A stretch of DNA of 64,000 nt from Comamonas testosteroni TK102 (GTDB lineage Bacteria; Pseudomonadota; Gammaproteobacteria; Burkholderiales; Burkholderiaceae_C). Positions 18,493 to 27,581 of the stretch are shown here, piece by piece. Each line of letters opens with the position of its first letter. Position 1 is the first letter of the stretch. The stretch is from assembly GCF_000739375.1 (NCBI RefSeq), contig NZ_CP006704.1, positions 186,001 through 250,000 of the forward strand. Reading direction: 5' to 3'. Both the position numbers and the translations under genes were made by a program. Below the pieces are notes generated by a model, which did not search any database, had not been told where the DNA came from, and saw only the letters and a program-made list of their open reading frames with translations.

Positions 18493-18750
18493 ACCAAGCT
18501 GACGACAGACTGGACTCTGCGCAGGCCAGACTTTCATAATGCGTCTCGTTGCCTGCTTTTTGAGCAGGCTTCTCGGGTCGGAATTGGCAGCCCCGCTGCC
18601 AGCCATGTTCCGGCTGTCTTCAGTGCATCAGGCAGTGCCTGACTGCCTGTCATCGCCTCATCTCACAGGTCTTCGACCTTCTCTGTCTTCTGCTGTGCCA
18701 TGGGCTGGCTGCGGGGGCAGTGACTTCACAATTCAAGGAGAACCATCGGC

Positions 18751-19746
18751 ATGCGCTTGCGTACTGGCATTGCTTGTTCCACATGTTTGACTCTTTTGTC
18801 TGCCGCTCTGCCTGCGGCAGCCCAGTCTTCCAGCGTCAGCATTGGCGGTCTGATCGACGGTGGCATCTATCGCGGCTTTGATGGCACGGCCCAGGCCGGC
18901 ACGATCCAGCGCAGCAATCTCGCGATTGCGGGCTGGGAAGATCTGGGCGGCGGTCTCAAGGCCACATTCCGCCTGAGCGCGCGTTTCGATATCGACACCG
19001 GGCGCCTGGAGGATCAGGGCAGCAAGCCGTTCTGGCACGACGAGTCCACGGTGGGCCTGCAAGGCGGCTTTGGCCATCTGCGCCTGGGCCGCGCCCTGTC
19101 GGCCATGTGGTCGCAGGACTGGAAATTCGACCCCTGGGCCAATTTCAACCGCATTTCCTCGCCGGCCTGGTACCAGTGGCACTACCTCACGCCTACCGAC
19201 CGCTACAGCAACAACGGCACGGCCGAGTATGGGCGGATGGCCAACGGCGTCTTCTACGACTCGCCCACGGTGGGCGGTTTCACCCTGCATCTGAGCGCCT
19301 CGCCGGAGCGAACCGAGGTGCCGCTGACCCTGCGCCGCGAAGGACGCGGCTACTCGGCCTCTCTCAATTACGACTCGGACAGCCTGAGCGGCATGCTGGC
19401 CTTCGAGCGCAACGGCAGCGGTGACAAGGACACTTTTGTCGCGGGTAAATACCGCTTTGGCGCGGCCGCCGTGATGGCCGCCTGGGACTATTCGCGCGTG
19501 GCCCAGACGGCACTCTCGGCCAAGGCCCTGACGCTGGGTGCCACCTACCAGATGGGGCAGACCACGCTGAAGGCCGGCTATGGCCGCCAGCGCATGCAGG
19601 AGCAGACCAACCATTTCTATTCCCTGGGGGCCGACTACGCGCTGTCCAAGCGCACCACGCTCTATGCCAGCCTGGGGCGCAAGAGCTACGAGTACGGTGC
19701 GGACTCGGGAACTTCGTTCGGCGTGGGCATGGCTCACGCCTTCTGA
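18751..19746 (+). CDS. Outer-membrane porin (Gram-negative porin family)
   Basis: A general diffusion porin of the betaproteobacterial type, 331 residues, likely trimeric and 16-stranded. It has a signal peptide ending near ALPAAAQ-SSSVSIGGLIDGGIY, and the typical WEDLGGGLKATFRLS strand (about residues 65-79). HLRLGRALSAMW, a constriction-loop region with YSNNGTAEYG, and the C-terminal GVGMAHAF with terminal Phe used for outer-membrane assembly are also visible. The ATG has AAGGAG ten bases upstream. A close paralogue, frameshifted, lies 5 kb downstream on the other side of the biotin genes. The preceding gap (18493-18750) must hold its promoter; I see no clear consensus there. Confidence 0.93.
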   Translation: MRLRTGIACSTCLTLLSAALPAAAQSSSVSIGGLIDGGIYRGFDGTAQAGTIQRSNLAIAGWEDLGGGLKATFRLSARFDIDTGRLEDQGSKPFWHDESTVGLQGGFGHLRLGRALSAMWSQDWKFDPWANFNRISSPAWYQWHYLTPTDRYSNNGTAEYGRMANGVFYDSPTVGGFTLHLSASPERTEVPLTLRREGRGYSASLNYDSDSLSGMLAFERNGSGDKDTFVAGKYRFGAAAVMAAWDYSRVAQTALSAKALTLGATYQMGQTTLKAGYGRQRMQEQTNHFYSLGADYALSKRTTLYASLGRKSYEYGADSGTSFGVGMAHAF

Positions 19747-19765
19747 ACCCTGCCTACCGCCCTCC

Positions 19766-19791
19766 AGCCGCAGCCTTGCTGCGGCTTTTTT
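19766..19791 (+). terminator. Rho-independent terminator after porin
   Basis: AGCCGCAG (19766-19773) pairs perfectly with CTGCGGCT (19779-19786) around a five-base loop and runs into six T. It lies 20 bases after the porin stop codon. Confidence 0.9.
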
Positions 19792-20209
19792 GTGCCCGGT
19801 GCGAATGTCCAACAAGAGTTGAGGGAATTAAATCCGCCAGTTTGGGGTGTTTGTCCGCCTTGGCACGGACGGCACAGCACCGTTTCAGGCCCTGATCCAG
19901 GCCTTGTCCGGGTAAAAGTCGCCCAAAACCGTGTTTTTTGGCGATATCTACACTCTTCCTCGTTGAAATCCAAAGCGTGAATCCGGTGCATTGCGCTGAA
20001 TTGAGTGCACAAGGGCGGCAGTTGACGGAAGTTATGGCTGGCTGTTTCGAATGCGCGCTGAAAATCTGTCAAATGCACTGAAAAATCATTCAAAAATAGC
20101 GCTTCTTGCGGCAACTCTTTGGTGACCAACTATTTGCATGCGGGCTCTGTGAATCCTTGATTTTTTTGCCCAAAATGCGCGGCATTCCCCCGATTGAGGA
20201 GAGACCGCG
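19792..20209. other. Long upstream region of bioB
   Basis: These 418 bases hold no credible gene. They are lower in GC than the flanks. A short perfect palindrome, TTGGTGACCAA (20119-20129), lies 80 bases before bioB. TTGACG at 20022-20027 could be a -35 element, but no convincing -10 follows it. I see no BirA-type or BioR-type operator that I can defend. The biotin gene promoter is presumably here. Confidence 0.5.
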
Positions 20210-21283
20210 ATGTCCTATTCCATGCCCGAGCAAGACCACCCAGTGCGCATCGCCGACGCACAGCAAGCCGCCGCCGGCGGCAGCCAGACTGTGCACTGGC
20301 ATGCACCGGCCAAGCCTGCCGCAGCCGCTCAGGCGCAGCGCTGGCCGGTGGAGGCCGTGCAATCCCTGCTGGATATGCCATTCCTGGATTTGCTGCACCG
20401 CGCCCAGAGCGTGCATCGCGAGCACTGGCCTGCCGGCGAGATCGAGCTGGCGACCCTGCTGTCCGTCAAGACCGGCGGCTGCCCCGAGAACTGCGGCTAC
20501 TGCCCGCAGTCGGCCGAGTTCGATACGGGAGTGAAGGCCGAGAAGCTGATGAGCGTGGAGGAGGTCACCCGCGCCGCCAAGGCGGCCCAGGATGCCGGAG
20601 CCACCCGCTTTTGCATGGGCGCCGCCTGGCGCGCGCCCAAGGACCGCGACATCGAGAAGATGAACGAGCTGATCGGTGCCGTGAAGGGGCTGGGCATGCA
20701 GACCTGCGCCACGCTGGGCATGCTGCAGCCGCACCAGGCGGCATCGCTGCGCGATGCGGGTCTCGACTACTACAACCACAATCTCGATACCGCGCCGGAG
20801 TACTACAAGGATGTGGTCAGCACGCGCCAGTACCAGGATAGGCTGGACACGCTGGCGGCCGTGCGCGATGCGGGCATCAGCGTGTGCTGCGGCGGCATCA
20901 TCGGCATGGGCGAGACCGAGGTCCACCGTGCCGGCCTGATTGCCCAGCTCGCGAATATGCAGCCCTATCCCGAGTCCGTGCCCATCAACAGCCTGGTGCC
21001 CGTGCCCGGCACGCCGCTGGCCGACAGCGAGCCGGTGGACCCGCTGGACTTCGTGCGTGTGATCGCCGTAGCGCGCATCACCATGCCCAAGGCGCGTGTG
21101 CGCCTGTCGGCTGGCCGCCAGCAACTGGGCGAGGCCGTGCAGACCCTGTGCTTCATGGCGGGAGCCAATTCCATCTTCTACGGCGACAAGCTGCTGGTGA
21201 CCGGCAATCCCGATGTGGAGGCCGATACAAGCTTGATGCGCAAGCTGGGCCTCAAGGGCCTGGGGACATCGGCCGCAAGCTGA
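20210..21283 (+). CDS. bioB: Biotin synthase
   Basis: BioB inserts sulfur into dethiobiotin to make biotin, using radical SAM chemistry. The 357-residue protein carries the radical-SAM [4Fe-4S] ligands C91, C95 and C98 in [26 protein letters not shown] and later SAGRQQLGE, with the Arg that binds the auxiliary [2Fe-2S] cluster, are also present. The first 40 or so residues are an Ala/Gln-rich extension not needed in E. coli BioB. TGAGGAGAG precedes the ATG. It is separated from bioA by 131 bases that include a hairpin, so bioB and bioADF may be expressed at different levels. Confidence 0.97.
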   Translation: MSYSMPEQDHPVRIADAQQAAAGGSQTVHWHAPAKPAAAAQAQRWPVEAVQSLLDMPFLDLLHRAQSVHREHWPAGEIELATLLSVKTGGCPENCGYCPQSAEFDTGVKAEKLMSVEEVTRAAKAAQDAGATRFCMGAAWRAPKDRDIEKMNELIGAVKGLGMQTCATLGMLQPHQAASLRDAGLDYYNHNLDTAPEYYKDVVSTRQYQDRLDTLAAVRDAGISVCCGGIIGMGETEVHRAGLIAQLANMQPYPESVPINSLVPVPGTPLADSEPVDPLDFVRVIAVARITMPKARVRLSAGRQQLGEAVQTLCFMAGANSIFYGDKLLVTGNPDVEADTSLMRKLGLKGLGTSAAS

Positions 21284-21295
21284 TCCCTGAATCTC

Positions 21296-21319
21296 CCCCG
21301 GCCATCGCGCCGGGGTTTT
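21296..21319 (+). terminator. Hairpin with short T-run between bioB and bioA
   Basis: CCCCGGC (21296-21302) pairs with GCCGGGG (21309-21315) around a six-base loop, followed by four T. It starts 12 bases after the bioB stop. The short T-run suggests partial termination, which would lower bioADF expression relative to bioB. Confidence 0.65.
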
Positions 21320-21414
21320 CTCGTTGCAAATTGCATGGCCCTGCCTCCGGTGCAGGCCAGGCCGCGCTGCGCCTGCGTTTTGACAAGGCCGGTGATTCGC
21401 CTCAGGAGTTTTTG

Positions 21415-22758
21415 ATGGACCACAGCCTTGCCAGCCGCAGTCTGCGCCATGTCTGGCACCCTTGCACCCAGATGAAGCGGCACGAAGCCGCGCCGCCGAT
21501 TGCCATTGACCATGCCAGCGGTCCCTGGCTGATAGATACCGAGGGCCGCCGTTATCTGGACGGTATCAGTTCCTGGTGGGTCAATCTGTTCGGTCACTCG
21601 CATCCGCATATCCGGGCGGCACTGACCGAGCAGTTGCGCAAGCTCGATCATGTGATGCTGGCGGGTTTCACCCACGCTCCCGTGGTCGAGTTGTCCGAGC
21701 GCCTGGCCGGCCTGACTGGCCTTGGTCATGCGTTCTACGGCAGCGACGGCGCTTCGGCCACGGAGATCGCGCTGAAAATGAGTGCGCATTACTGGCGCAA
21801 CCAGGGGCAGCCAGCCAAGCACCGCTTCGTGGGCCTGGCCGGCGGCTACCACGGCGAGACCGTAGGTGCGCTGTCGGTCACCGATATTGCGCTGTTCCGC
21901 GACGCCTACGGCCCTCTGTTGCGTCTGTCGGCCACCGTGCCCAGCCCCGATGCACGCCAGGCCCGGCCCGGCGAATCCGCTGCCGATGTGGCGCGCCGCG
22001 CAGCAGAGGGTCTGGAGGCCTGGCTGCAAGCGCATCACCAGGAGACTGCTGCCCTGATTCTGGAGCCGCTGGTGCAGTGCGCCGCCGGCATGGCCATGCA
22101 TGACGCCGAATACCTGCGTCTGGCCCGGGCGCTGTGCGATCACTATTCAGTGCATCTGGTGGTGGACGAGATCGCCGTGGGCTTTGGCCGTACCGGCAGC
22201 CTGTTTGCCCATCAGCAGGCAGGTATCAGGCCGGACTTCATCTGCCTGTCCAAAGGCTTGACGGGCGGCACGCTGCCCTTGTCTGCCGTGCTGACGACCG
22301 ATGAGGTCTATGCCGCTTTTTATGACGACGATGCCGCGCGCGGCTTTCTGCACTCGCACTCCTATACCGGCAACCCGCTGGCCTGCCGCGCTGCCGTGGC
22401 CACGCTGGAGCTGTTCGAGCAGCTGGACCAGCTGGCTGCCAATCGGCAACTGGCTGAAAAGATCAGTGCTGCATTCGCCGGGCTGAATGCTCACCCCTGC
22501 GTCAGCAACGCGCGCCGGCAGGGAATGATATGGGCCTGGGACATCGATACCGCCTTGCCGGACTTCGGGCAGCGCTATCACCAGGCGGCGCTGGATCTGG
22601 GCCTGCTGCTGCGCCCCATAGGACGCACGCTTTACTGCATGCCGCCCTATGTGCTGGACGATGCCGATATCACCCACCTGGGTCAGGCCGCGCTGGCCGC
22701 GCTGAACACCACCTTGCAGCAGGAAGCGGAGCTTGCCGCGAAGAAGGGAAAAGCATGA
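21415..22758 (+). CDS. bioA: Adenosylmethionine-8-amino-7-oxononanoate aminotransferase
   Basis: BioA converts KAPA to DAPA with S-adenosylmethionine as amino donor, using PLP. The 447-residue product begins with the typical HVWHPCTQM. It shows DGISSWWVNLFGHSHP, YGSDGASATEIALKM, the Asp that contacts the PLP ring in LVVDEIAVGFGRTG, and the PLP lysine in CLSKGLTGGTLPLS. The ATG at 21415 has AGGAG six bases upstream; the frame is open further upstream with no family similarity. Its stop overlaps bioD by four bases (ATGA). Confidence 0.97.
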   Translation: MDHSLASRSLRHVWHPCTQMKRHEAAPPIAIDHASGPWLIDTEGRRYLDGISSWWVNLFGHSHPHIRAALTEQLRKLDHVMLAGFTHAPVVELSERLAGLTGLGHAFYGSDGASATEIALKMSAHYWRNQGQPAKHRFVGLAGGYHGETVGALSVTDIALFRDAYGPLLRLSATVPSPDARQARPGESAADVARRAAEGLEAWLQAHHQETAALILEPLVQCAAGMAMHDAEYLRLARALCDHYSVHLVVDEIAVGFGRTGSLFAHQQAGIRPDFICLSKGLTGGTLPLSAVLTTDEVYAAFYDDDAARGFLHSHSYTGNPLACRAAVATLELFEQLDQLAANRQLAEKISAAFAGLNAHPCVSNARRQGMIWAWDIDTALPDFGQRYHQAALDLGLLLRPIGRTLYCMPPYVLDDADITHLGQAALAALNTTLQQEAELAAKKGKA

Positions 22759-23438
22759 TCGGCTGTTTCGTCACGGGCACCGATACCGGTGTGGGCAAGA
22801 CCCTGGCCAGCTGCGCACTGCTGCACGCACTGGCAGGACACCATTCGCGCGTGGTGGGCATGAAGGCCGTGGCCGCAGGCGCCGATCCCGACGGGCAGGG
22901 CGGCTGGGTCAACGAAGACACGGTGGCCTTGCGCGCTGCCTCCACGCTGGCCGTGCCGGCAGCGCTGGACAACCCCGTGTTGCTGCCAGACCCCATGTCG
23001 CCGCATATCGCGGCCCGGCGCGCGGGCGTGGAGGTGACACTGGCGCCGATTCTGGACGCCTACCGGCAATTGGCGGCGCAGGCCGATGCCGTGGTGGTCG
23101 AGGGCGCGGGCGGCTGGCGTGTGCCGCTGTCGGACTCTCTTTGCATTGCCGATCTGGCCGTGGCGCTGCAGCTGCCGGTGGTGCTGGTGGTGGGCCTCAA
23201 GCTCGGTTGCCTGAACCATGCGGTGCTGACCGTCGAGGCGATTCGCGCCGCCGGCTTGCCGCTGGCGGGCTGGGTGGCCAGCCGTGTGGAGCCACAGATG
23301 CTGGTGCCCGAGGAAAACATGGACTGGCTGCGTCATCAGCTGGGGCGGCTGGGCGCGCCGCTGCTGGCCGATATTCCATGGCAGGCCACTCCCGATCCTC
23401 GCCTGACCAGTTTCTCTTTGCCCAAGGAATGGCAATGA
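22755..23438 (+). CDS. bioD: Dethiobiotin synthetase
   Basis: BioD closes the ureido ring of dethiobiotin from DAPA, CO2 and ATP. The 227-residue protein has the P-loop GTDTGVGKT (residues 8-16), the KAVAAG substrate loop (36-41), and the VEGAGGWRVPLS motif. The start overlaps the bioA stop and the end overlaps bioF, both as ATGA. bioA, bioD and bioF therefore form one coupled unit. Confidence 0.97.
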   Translation: MIGCFVTGTDTGVGKTLASCALLHALAGHHSRVVGMKAVAAGADPDGQGGWVNEDTVALRAASTLAVPAALDNPVLLPDPMSPHIAARRAGVEVTLAPILDAYRQLAAQADAVVVEGAGGWRVPLSDSLCIADLAVALQLPVVLVVGLKLGCLNHAVLTVEAIRAAGLPLAGWVASRVEPQMLVPEENMDWLRHQLGRLGAPLLADIPWQATPDPRLTSFSLPKEWQ

Positions 23439-24631
23439 CCACATCTTCCAATTTCTGGCTGCAGGATATTCCACGGCAGCTGGCTGCCCTGGACGCCGCC
23501 GCGCTGCGCCGCACCCGCCGTACCGTGGCGCCCTTGCAAGGTGCGCGCATTCAGGTTGACGGGCAGCCCATGCTGCAGTTCTGCAGCAACGACTACCTGG
23601 GGCTGGCCCAGCACCCGGCCATGATTGAGGCGGCCTGCGCCGGTGCGCAGGACTTTGGCGTGGGCTCGGGCGGCTCTCCCATGGTCAACGGCCATAGCAC
23701 GGCCAATGCCGCGCTGGAGGAAGAGCTGGCCCGCTTTGTGCAACTGCCCCGTGCGCTTTACTTCTATGCCGGGTTTGCCACCAATGCCAGCATCATCCCG
23801 GCGCTGGTGGGCGCGGACGATGCCATTTTTTCGGACGCTCTTAACCACGCCAGCCTGATCGATGGCTGCCGCCTGTCGCGTGCACAGATCCACCGTTTCG
23901 GGCATGGCGACCTGGCCGCATTGGAGCAGTTGCTGGCTGCTTGCCCGGTGCAGCGCAAGCTGGTGGTGAGCGATGCCGTCTTCAGCATGGACGGCAATGT
24001 GGCTGATATCGAGGGTCTGCTGGCGCTGTGCGAGCGCTACGACGCCCTGCTGCTGCTGGACGATGCCCACGGCTTCGGCGTGCTCGGCCCGCAAGGCCGC
24101 GGCAGCCTGGCGGCCGCAGGGCTGACGGGGGCCAAGGCTTCGCCACGCGTGCTTTACATGGCCACGCTGAGCAAGGCGGCCGGCGTCTCGGGCGCCTTTG
24201 TGGCAGGCCATGAACTGCTGATCGAGTGGCTGCTGCAGAAAACGCGCAGCTACACCTTTGCGACGGCTGCACCCGCGATGCTGGCGCGTGCATTGCAAAC
24301 CAGTCTGCAGCTGATAGAGCAGCAAAGCGCCCTGCGCCTGCAGTTGCAGGCCCGTATCGCCCAGCTGCGCGCGGGTCTGCAGCCCTTGTTGCAGGGCAAG
24401 GGCTGGCGGCTTTTGCCATCGGACACCGCCGTGCAGGCGCTGGTGGTGGGCGGCAACGACGCTGCGCTCAGCCTTATGGAAGGGTTGCGTCGTCATGGCC
24501 TGTGGGTGCCGGCGATCCGTCCCCCCACCGTGCCTGTGGGGACGGCACGGCTGCGCATCGCCCTGTCGGCGCTGCACACCGAGGCAGACGTGAAGCAGCT
24601 GCTGGCGGCGCTGCAGGAGCTGGCAGGCTGA
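23435..24631 (+). CDS. bioF: 8-amino-7-oxononanoate synthase
   Basis: BioF condenses pimeloyl-thioester with alanine to make KAPA, the first ring-assembly step. It is a PLP enzyme of the alpha-oxoamine synthase family, 398 residues. It shows FCSNDYLGLAQHP, GSGGSPMVNGHSTANAALE, the DDAHGFGVLGPQGRG motif and the PLP lysine in MATLSKAAGVSGAF. The ATG at 23435 overlaps the bioD stop and has AAGGA six bases before it. An ATG six bases upstream is too close to that site. Gene order bioB-bioA-bioD-bioF lacks the pimelate-forming bioC and bioH. Confidence 0.97.
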   Translation: MTTSSNFWLQDIPRQLAALDAAALRRTRRTVAPLQGARIQVDGQPMLQFCSNDYLGLAQHPAMIEAACAGAQDFGVGSGGSPMVNGHSTANAALEEELARFVQLPRALYFYAGFATNASIIPALVGADDAIFSDALNHASLIDGCRLSRAQIHRFGHGDLAALEQLLAACPVQRKLVVSDAVFSMDGNVADIEGLLALCERYDALLLLDDAHGFGVLGPQGRGSLAAAGLTGAKASPRVLYMATLSKAAGVSGAFVAGHELLIEWLLQKTRSYTFATAAPAMLARALQTSLQLIEQQSALRLQLQARIAQLRAGLQPLLQGKGWRLLPSDTAVQALVVGGNDAALSLMEGLRRHGLWVPAIRPPTVPVGTARLRIALSALHTEADVKQLLAALQELAG

Positions 24632-24817
24632 CGCTGGCCGGGCGGAGGGATTTGCACTGACAGGCCTGTGTTGCACAAGGCCCTGGCTGCGGCCTTCGCC
24701 GATTTGACCGTTATCAAACCGAACTTTCCGGCCCTTGGGCCATTCACGGGCCGGTGGTGCGATTGCGCTTGGGCGCGTGCGGATTCTTGATTCTCAACCT
24801 CGCAGTCAGGAGCGATT

Positions 24818-25826
24818 TTGATAGGTTTTTCTCGAGGTCTGGCCGCGTCGCTGGGCATGTTTGCGCTGGGTGCGGCCTGGGGCCAGTCTTCCCCGGTCCA
24901 GATCAGCGGTCTGCTTGATCTGGGCATTTACCGCGACTTCAAGGGCACGGCGCAGCTGGGCACGATTCAACGCAGCCACATCACATTTTCGGGTGTCGAG
25001 GATCTGGGGGGGCGGACTCAAGACCACGTTTCGCCTCAGCCATCGACTGGATCTGGACACCGGTCTGAACGAAGGCTTTGGGCAAAAACCCTTCTGGCAC
25101 GGTGAATCCACTGTCGGCCTGCGCGGCGACTGGGGTCATGTGCGCATGGGGCGGGCTTTGTCGGCACTCTGGGCCCATGACTGGAAGTTCGATCCCTGGG
25201 GGCATATCAATCGCGTGGCCTCCTCGGCCTGGTACCAGTGGTTCTATTACGCGCCCACGGATCGTGTCAGCAACAACGGCGCGCCCGAATTCGGCCGTAC
25301 GCCGAACGGCATTTTCTATGACTCGCCCACGCTTGGCGGCTTCACCCTGCATCTGAGCGGATCGCCCGAGCGTACCCAGGGCGCGGGTGGTGGCAAGCCC
25401 TATGCGGCATCGCTGGAATACGCCAGTGGTCCGCTGTCGGGCCTGCTGGCGCTTGACCGCAACGGCAGCGGCGACCGGGCCCTGTTTGGGGCCGTCAAGT
25501 ACCGGCTGGGCGTCACCACGCTGGGCGAAACGACGCTGGGCGACACTTCGCTGATGGCTTCGGCCGACGACAGCTGCAGGGCCCAGGGCCTGGGGCGCTC
25601 GCGCGTGCTCTCGGTCGGTGCCACGCACAAGCTGGCCGCGCAGACCACGCTCAGGGTCGGCGTGGGGCGGCAGAAGCTTGATGGCGATACCCGTCTGTTC
25701 TATTCGCTGGGCGCAGACCATGCGCTGTCCAGACGCACCACGCTATACCTCAGCCTGGGGCACCAGCGGCCGGACCACAAAGGCGGCAGCACCTCGCTGG
25801 GCGCAGGCATGTCGCACGCCTTCTGA
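24818..25826 (+). pseudogene. Porin gene broken by one extra G
   Basis: This is a close paralogue of the porin at 18751. The first part (TTG start with AGGAG five bases before it) encodes a signal peptide ending AWGQ, SSPVQISGLLDLGIYRDF and FSGVEDLGG. After the G7 run at 25006-25012 the family sequence continues one frame over as GGLKTTFRLSHRLDLDTG through to GAGMSHAF. Removing one G gives a continuous 335-residue porin with a normal C-terminal Phe. As written, translation would stop at 25105 after 95 residues. Sequencing error, a true lesion or phase variation at the G-run are all possible. The protein has an insertion with a TTLG(E/D)T repeat near residue 230 relative to its paralogue. Confidence 0.85.
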
Positions 25827-25992
25827 GGTGATAAAAAGCCGCTGTTCTTGCCGCGACTTGTCGATGGGGCGCAGGCCGGTCTACTTGCTCGCACCCTCCA
25901 CCCGCTTGGGCACGGCACGGCTGCGCACTCTGCTGGCGGGGGGCACACCAGGACTGCTGGTGCTGCACCGGGTACCGGGTGCATGGAGCCGG

Positions 25993-27474
25993 TCAGGGGC
26001 CTAGCGTACGCAGCACGCTCGCCAGCTTTTTGGCAGCGACTTCCAGCTCATGCGGTGTGTGAGCGGCAAATCCCATGAGAAAACCCGCCTGGAGCGGGTT
26101 CGATGCATGCAGCTGCGTCAACCCGAGCAGGTCGATGTCCGCTTTGCGGGCGCAATCCACGGCGGCGCGCTCGGAAATGTCGCGAATCAAGCGACACGGC
26201 ATCTGCATGCCGCCCGCAGGCACCCTCGGCTCCAGAAAATCCCCCAGGTGCTCGCGTACCAGCCGAGCCAGCACGTCACGCCGCTCGGCATAGACGGCGC
26301 GCATGGTACGCACATGCGCGCCCAGGTGTCCGCCTTCGATGAACCGCGCCAGTGTCAATTGCGCAATGGGTGCGCTGTGTCCATCGAGCAAGGTCCGCGC
26401 CACCGTCATGGGGGCAACCAGCGAAGCTGGCAACACCATATAGGCAATGCGCAGCCCGGGGAACATCGACTTGGTGAAGGTGCCGATATAGATGGTGCGC
26501 TCGTGCTGATCGAGCCCCTGCACGCAGGCCTTGGGCTTGCCGGCGTAGTGAAACTCGCTGTCGTAGTCATCTTCGATGATCCACGCCTGCTCCTGCTGCG
26601 CCCAGGCAATGGCGGCTAGCCGGCGATCCAGGGCCAGAGTGGTGCCCGTCGGGAACTGGTGGGAGGGCGTCAGGAACACGGCCTTGGCGCAGGGCATGGT
26701 CTGCAATAGATCCACCTGCATGCCGTCGGCATCCAGCGGCACGGGCACGCACTCCAGCCCCGCCGCATCGAAGGCTTTGCGTGCGCCGTGATACACCGGG
26801 TCTTCGATGAAGATGCGGTCACCTGCATCGAGCAGCACATTGGCACACAGGGTCAGAGCCTGCTGCGAACTGGTCAACACCAGCACGCGTTCGGGCGTGG
26901 CGCGCGCGCCGCGCTCCAGGTTGACATAGGCGGCAATGGCCTGGCGCAAAGCCTCGGTGCCCTGTGGCGGACTGTGCAGCAGAGCCTGGGTGCCGTACTC
27001 CTTGAAAACCTGCCGCTGCAACCTTTCCCAGGTCTGAAGCGGAAAGTTGCGTGTCTCCGGCACACCGGGCGCAAAAGCGCGTGGGGCCAGGAAATCACGC
27101 AGGCCACCGCCCGCGAACATGGCTGCGCCACGCTGGCTCAAGCGCAAGGCGGGAGTGTGCCCTACAGGGCTGTACATCTGGCCACGCCCCGGAAGTCGCT
27201 GCACCTGCTCGGACACAAAGCTGCCGCTGCCCGTGCGTCGTTCGATAAAGCCTTCGGCATGCAACTGGGTATAGGCGGTCTCCACCGTATCGCGCGAGAC
27301 GGCCAGCGATTGGGCCAGGGCGCGCGATGCCGGCAGGCGCCGGCCCACGTCCAGCGCGCCATCGAGGATCAGCTGCCGCAGGGCCCGCTGGATGCGGGCA
27401 TGCAGCGGCAAGGGGCCATGAGCGGGGTCGCTGATCCAGGCCTTGACGGATTCGAGTTGGGCGTGCTTGAACAA
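25993..27474 (-). CDS. MocR/GabR-type transcriptional regulator
   Basis: The 493-residue product joins an N-terminal GntR winged helix (GRRLPASRALAQSLAVSRDTV region, residues 43-64) to a full aminotransferase-like domain. The latter has IIEDDYDSEFHYAG and the PLP lysine in TFTKSMFPGLRIAY. Such proteins bind PLP as effector and regulate amine, GABA or vitamin B6 genes; PdxR and GabR are characterised examples. It is transcribed away from the BenE-type permease at 27582 with a 107-base gap, the usual place for its operator. The start codon is probably TTG at 27474; no ATG lies close by and the Shine-Dalgarno sequence is weak, so the exact start is uncertain. Confidence 0.88.
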   Translation of the reverse strand: MFKHAQLESVKAWISDPAHGPLPLHARIQRALRQLILDGALDVGRRLPASRALAQSLAVSRDTVETAYTQLHAEGFIERRTGSGSFVSEQVQRLPGRGQMYSPVGHTPALRLSQRGAAMFAGGGLRDFLAPRAFAPGVPETRNFPLQTWERLQRQVFKEYGTQALLHSPPQGTEALRQAIAAYVNLERGARATPERVLVLTSSQQALTLCANVLLDAGDRIFIEDPVYHGARKAFDAAGLECVPVPLDADGMQVDLLQTMPCAKAVFLTPSHQFPTGTTLALDRRLAAIAWAQQEQAWIIEDDYDSEFHYAGKPKACVQGLDQHERTIYIGTFTKSMFPGLRIAYMVLPASLVAPMTVARTLLDGHSAPIAQLTLARFIEGGHLGAHVRTMRAVYAERRDVLARLVREHLGDFLEPRVPAGGMQMPCRLIRDISERAAVDCARKADIDLLGLTQLHASNPLQAGFLMGFAAHTPHELEVAAKKLASVLRTLGP

Positions 27475-27581
27475 TTGGTCTGTATGCCTTCAAAAAAGTG
27501 GCGGGGAACATCAGTCCATTTTGATTCTATAAATCGCAGGCCTCCCAAGGCCAATCAATTTTCAAGAGCTCCTGCAAGACC

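Noticed and set aside
20022..20050. TTGACG with a downstream -10 as the bioB promoter
   Set aside because: The sequence at the expected -10 position (TTTCGA) is a poor match.
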